Origin: Metapseudomonas otitidis
GTDB taxonomy: Bacteria; Pseudomonadota; Gammaproteobacteria; Pseudomonadales; Pseudomonadaceae
NCBI RefSeq assembly: GCF_900111835.1
Contig: NZ_FOJP01000025.1
Coordinates: forward strand, 1 to 64,000
DNA: 64,000 bases
Direction: 5' to 3'
Part shown: piece after piece, positions 60,166 to 64,000 of the stretch
How positions within the stretch are numbered: position 1 is the stretch's first letter
How the letters are laid out: the number at the start of each line of letters is the position of its first letter
Program-made: the position numbers and the translations under genes
The notes under the pieces: generated by a model
Databases searched by the model: none
The model's input: only the letters and a program-made list of their open reading frames with translations
Told to the model about the DNA's origin: nothing

Positions 60166-60537
60166 TCAGAGCATGAGGCGGACGACGCTTTCGTCGGGGT
60201 CGCGGGAGCGCCCGGCGGCCTGGAGCTGCGCCAGGTAGTCCTTCCAGAGCTCGTCCTGGCGGGTGGCGAGTTCGTAGAGGTAGTCCCAGGTGAACAGGCC
60301 GCTGTCGTGGCCGTCGTCGAAGGTCAGTTTCAGGGCGTAGTTGCCGGCGGGTTCGACCTTCACCAGGGCGACGTTCTGCTTGCCGTATTGCAGCACCGGC
60401 TGGCCGTGACCCTGTACCTCGGCGGAGGGGGAATGCACGCGGAGGAATTCGGCGGGCAGGCTGTGGCGTTCAGTGCCGTAGCTGAGCACCAGGGTGCGGG
60501 ATGCCTTGTGCAGTGCGATGGCGGTGGGGATGCGCAT
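60166..60537 (-). CDS. DUF971 (GBBH-like N-terminal domain) protein
   Basis: A 123-residue protein: IALHKASRTLVLSYG, then LPAEFLRVHSPSAEVQGHG and the late FDDGHDSGLFTWDYLYELA, the DUF971 fold also found at the N-terminus of gamma-butyrobetaine hydroxylase. No function is known. It stands between hslU and the pha cluster on the same strand, as in other pseudomonads. Confidence 0.9.
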   Translation of the reverse strand: MRIPTAIALHKASRTLVLSYGTERHSLPAEFLRVHSPSAEVQGHGQPVLQYGKQNVALVKVEPAGNYALKLTFDDGHDSGLFTWDYLYELATRQDELWKDYLAQLQAAGRSRDPDESVVRLML

Positions 60538-60608
60538 GGGCGGGGCTCCGGACCGGGGCGGCCAGCCGGGCGGGATGCCGCGGCTGGCACGCGAGTGTGT
60601 CGCACAGC

Positions 60609-61946
60609 TTAGAGGATGTAGCGCGACAGGTCTTCGTCCTGGGCCAGCTCGCCCAGGTGGCCGTTGACGTAGGCGGCGTCGATGCGGATCGGTGCCTCCT
60701 CATGCTGCGCCGCGAGGTCGCCGGCGCTGAAGGAGACTTCCTCCAGCAGGCGCTCCAGCAGCGTGTGCAGGCGACGGGCACCGATGTTCTCGGTCTTCTC
60801 GTTGACCTGCCAGGCGATCTCGGCCAGGCGCTTGATGCCCTCGGGGGCGAACTCGACGTTCAGGCCCTCGGTCTTCAGCAGTGCGGTGTACTGTTCGGTG
60901 AGGGAGGCATGGGGTTCGGTGAGGATGCGCTCGAAGTCCTCCGGGGAGAGGGCCTTGAGTTCCACGCGGATCGGCAGGCGACCTTGCAGCTCGGGCACCA
61001 GGTCGCTGGGCTTGGCCAGGTGGAAGGCGCCGGAGGCGATGAACAGGATGTGGTCGGTCTTGACCATGCCGAGCTTGGTGTTGACGGTGCAGCCTTCGAT
61101 CAGCGGCAGCAGGTCACGCTGCACGCCCTCGCGGGAGACGTCGGCACCACCGACGTTGGCGCGCTTGGCGACCTTGTCGATCTCGTCGATGAAGACGATG
61201 CCGTTCTGCTCCACGGCTTCCAGGGCGCGGGCCTTGAGTTCTTCCTCGTTGACCAGGCGCGCGGCCTCCTCGTCGCGGACCATCTTCAGCGCGTCCTTGA
61301 CCTTGAGCTTGCGGCTCTTGCGCTTGCCCTTGCCCATGTTGGAGAACAGGTTCTGCAACTGGCTGGTCATCTCCTCCATGCCGGGCGGGGCCATGATCTC
61401 GACGCCGGCCGGGTTTTCGGCCACTTCGATGTCGATTTCCTTGTCGTCCAGCTGGCCTTCGCGCAGGCGCTTGCGGAACAGCTGTCGGGTGTTGGTGTCC
61501 TCGCGCTGCGGCTCGTCACCGAAGCCGCTGCGCGCCGGCGGCAGCAGGGCGTCGAGGATGCGCTCCTCGGCGGCGTCTTCGGCGCGGTGGCGGACCTTGT
61601 GGATCTCCTGCTCGCGCATCATCTTCACGGCGGCATCGGCCAGGTCGCGGATGATCGACTCGACGTCGCGGCCGACGTAGCCCACTTCGGTGAACTTGGT
61701 GGCTTCGACCTTGATGAACGGGGCGTTGGCCAGCTTGGCCAGGCGGCGGGCGATCTCGGTCTTGCCGACGCCGGTGGGGCCGATCATCAGGATGTTCTTC
61801 GGCGTCACCTCGGCCCGCAGCTCGGCGGGCAGCTGCATGCGCCGCCAGCGGTTGCGCAGGGCGATGGCGACGGCGCGCTTGGCGTCTTCCTGGCCGACGA
61901 TGTGGCGGTTGAGTTCGTGGACGATCTCGCGGGGGGTCATGGACAT
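60609..61946 (-). CDS. hslU: HslU ATPase of the HslUV protease
   Basis: A 445-residue AAA+ unfoldase. Walker A is GPTGVGKT (56-63), followed by a [17 protein letters not shown] pore and sensor region, an I-domain of about residues 110-240, Walker B VFIDEIDK and sensor 2 [14 protein letters not shown]. It ends DEDLSRYIL, the C-terminus that docks on HslV. ATG 61946 has GGAG 8 bases upstream; ATG 61940 is an alternative. Confidence 0.96.
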   Translation of the reverse strand: MSMTPREIVHELNRHIVGQEDAKRAVAIALRNRWRRMQLPAELRAEVTPKNILMIGPTGVGKTEIARRLAKLANAPFIKVEATKFTEVGYVGRDVESIIRDLADAAVKMMREQEIHKVRHRAEDAAEERILDALLPPARSGFGDEPQREDTNTRQLFRKRLREGQLDDKEIDIEVAENPAGVEIMAPPGMEEMTSQLQNLFSNMGKGKRKSRKLKVKDALKMVRDEEAARLVNEEELKARALEAVEQNGIVFIDEIDKVAKRANVGGADVSREGVQRDLLPLIEGCTVNTKLGMVKTDHILFIASGAFHLAKPSDLVPELQGRLPIRVELKALSPEDFERILTEPHASLTEQYTALLKTEGLNVEFAPEGIKRLAEIAWQVNEKTENIGARRLHTLLERLLEEVSFSAGDLAAQHEEAPIRIDAAYVNGHLGELAQDEDLSRYIL

Positions 61947-61975
61947 GGATGTCGCTCCGGGGCTGGACAGGGCGC

Positions 61976-62506
61976 TCATTCGGCGCTGTCCAGCTCCTCG
62001 ATGGTCAGGTTCTGGTTGGTGAACACGCAGATGGAGCCGGCGATGTTCAGGGCGGTCTCGGCGATTTCCCGCGCGGAGAGGTCGGTGCGCTGCAGCAGGG
62101 CGGTGGCCGCGGCCTGGGCGAAACCGCCGCCGGAGCCCATGGCGATCAGGCCGTGCTCGGGTTCGACCACGTCACCGTTGCCGGTGATGATCAGCGAGGC
62201 GTCCTTGTTGGCCACGGCCAGCATGGCTTCCAGGCGGCTCAGGGAGCGGTCGGTACGCCAGTCCTTGGCCAGTTCGACGGCTGCCCGCACGAGGTGGCCC
62301 TGGTGTTTCTCCAGTTGGCCTTCGAAGCGCTCGAACAGGGTGAAGGCATCGGCGGTGGCGCCGGCGAAGCCGGCCAGCACCTGGCCGTGATACAGCCGGC
62401 GCACCTTCTTGGCGTTGCCTTTCATGACGGTGTTGCCGAGGGAAACCTGGCCGTCGCCGCCCATGACGACTTTGCCGTTGCGGCGGACTGAAACGATGGT
62501 GGTCAA
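61976..62506 (-). CDS. hslV: HslV peptidase of the HslUV protease
   Basis: A 176-residue proteasome-like peptidase. The start is TTG 62506; removal of Met exposes Thr 2 ([19 protein letters not shown]) as the nucleophile. Further signatures are [40 protein letters not shown] and [13 protein letters not shown]. It forms a double hexamer with HslU caps. It is 30 bp ahead of hslU in one operon. Confidence 0.95.
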   Translation of the reverse strand: MTTIVSVRRNGKVVMGGDGQVSLGNTVMKGNAKKVRRLYHGQVLAGFAGATADAFTLFERFEGQLEKHQGHLVRAAVELAKDWRTDRSLSRLEAMLAVANKDASLIITGNGDVVEPEHGLIAMGSGGGFAQAAATALLQRTDLSAREIAETALNIAGSICVFTNQNLTIEELDSAE

Positions 62507-62603
62507 GGGAGGAGTCTCCACGCAGCGGGGCGAAAATGCCCGAATGGAAACCCAGATGGGGGAGCCCGCGCGGCTTTTCAACCGCGCGGGGGTGATTCGT
62601 CGA

Positions 62604-63317
62604 TCAGCGTGCCTGCCGCTGTTGCAACAGGAGATTACCGAAGCCGCTGCCGGCCAGCTGTTTCTGTGCGGTGGCGAGCTGCTCGCGGCTGGCGAAGGGG
62701 CCGACCAGCACGCGGTACCAGGTTTCCTCGCGCACGGTGCCGGACTCCACCTGGACGTTCTGGCCCAGCAGGATGATCTGGGCGCGGACGCGGTCGGCGT
62801 CTTCCTTCTTGCGGAAGGAGCCGGCCTGGAGGAAGAACTGGGTGGTGGTCGGCGCCTTGGCTACGGTGGGCGGAGGCGGCGGTACCTGGCCGGCGAGGGC
62901 GGCTTCGGCCCGTGCCTTGTCGATCTTCGCGGCTTCTTCCGGGGTCACCGGCTGCTGGGGCGTCGGCGGGGTGGCCGGCGTCTCCTTGGGCAGGGCGTCC
63001 GGCGGCACGATCACCTCGGACTCCGGCAGCAGCGTGTAGAAGTCGTACTTCGGCTTGGCCGGCTCGGTCTCCGCCGGGGGCTGCGCGGGTTGGGCCTGGC
63101 CCCCCTGGGGCTTGGGCTTGCCGCCGGCGGCCTGCTGCTGTTGCTCGGGCTTGGCGCGGCGGATGTCGTCGCGGCCGGGTTCGAGCTTCATCAGCATGAC
63201 CACGAAGCCGCCGATGACCAGGCCGATGGCCAGCCAGACCCAGCCGGGCACCGGCTTCTTCGCCGGTGCCTGGTAGCGGCTGGCTCCGCGTTTGGGGGCT
63301 GCTTTCTTCTTCGCCAT
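62604..63317 (-). CDS. SPOR-domain inner-membrane protein
   Basis: A 237-residue protein with a short basic cytoplasmic N-terminus, one TM segment ([17 protein letters not shown], about 26-42) and a Pro/Gln-rich linker. The C-terminal SPOR domain is [20 protein letters not shown] and [24 protein letters not shown] domains bind denuded peptidoglycan glycan at the division site, so the protein likely acts in division, as FtsN does. It is 7 bp after argS on the same strand. Confidence 0.9.
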   Translation of the reverse strand: MAKKKAAPKRGASRYQAPAKKPVPGWVWLAIGLVIGGFVVMLMKLEPGRDDIRRAKPEQQQQAAGGKPKPQGGQAQPAQPPAETEPAKPKYDFYTLLPESEVIVPPDALPKETPATPPTPQQPVTPEEAAKIDKARAEAALAGQVPPPPPTVAKAPTTTQFFLQAGSFRKKEDADRVRAQIILLGQNVQVESGTVREETWYRVLVGPFASREQLATAQKQLAGSGFGNLLLQQRQAR

Positions 63318-63324
63318 GGGTCCG

Positions 63325-64000
<676 letters not shown>

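Overview
The window looks like chromosome of a high-GC gammaproteobacterium of the genus Pseudomonas. The gene order hisI-hisE-tatABC-rsmE beside ubiB-ubiJ-ubiE, phaI-phaF facing phaC1-phaZ-phaC2-phaD, and hslV-hslU followed by a SPOR protein and argS is the usual Pseudomonas backbone. A class II (medium-chain) PHA cluster and a close homologue of the LasB elastase point to the P. aeruginosa side of the genus. The species is not determined.

Bases 1-6100 are a lower-GC accessory region that reads as a graveyard of contact-dependent (CdiA-type) toxin C-terminal modules. It holds a truncated Imm49-like immunity gene and a broken CdiA DUF637 plus nuclease-like tail with its putative immunity gene. 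An IS3-family element follows, then an orphan restriction-endonuclease-fold toxin domain with a partner gene. Next come a 36-codon toxin tail with another partner gene and a broken YezG-like immunity gene. Three pieces of a SymE-type gene, all on the minus strand, lie between the modules. The backbone resumes at 6098 with a TRIC/UPF0126 channel gene under a glycine riboswitch.

Bases 6978-24900 are ordinary chromosome: a chemoreceptor, a divergent nucleotidyltransferase-like protein, lasB, the lipid or LPS-core phosphoethanolamine transferase cptA, DUF808 and YkgJ proteins, a very large DUF2339 membrane protein coupled to a DUF3999 partner, a 7TM diguanylate cyclase, fructose-1,6-bisphosphatase, and small lipoproteins including a lipocalin. 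Bases 24917-36214 hold a complete histidine-utilisation (hut) locus: hutF divergent from hutCD, then yjiH-like/hutU/hutH/hutT/hutI/hutG. HutC-type palindromes lie in both promoter regions. The enzymes convert histidine to urocanate, imidazolonepropionate, formimidoylglutamate, formylglutamate and glutamate.

Bases 36227-42600 carry a RAYT transposase flanked by REP hairpins, a lipoprotein, pip-dtd, a polar amino-acid ABC transporter, and a dispersed repeat. Bases 42617-46682 hold two tandem HBM-type chemoreceptors. The rest is Tat export (tatABC), rsmE, histidine biosynthesis (hisIE), ubiquinone synthesis (ubiE, ubiJ, ubiB), PHA granule and polymer metabolism, the HslUV protease, a SPOR protein and the 3' part of argS. 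No rRNA, tRNA, CRISPR array or prophage was seen.
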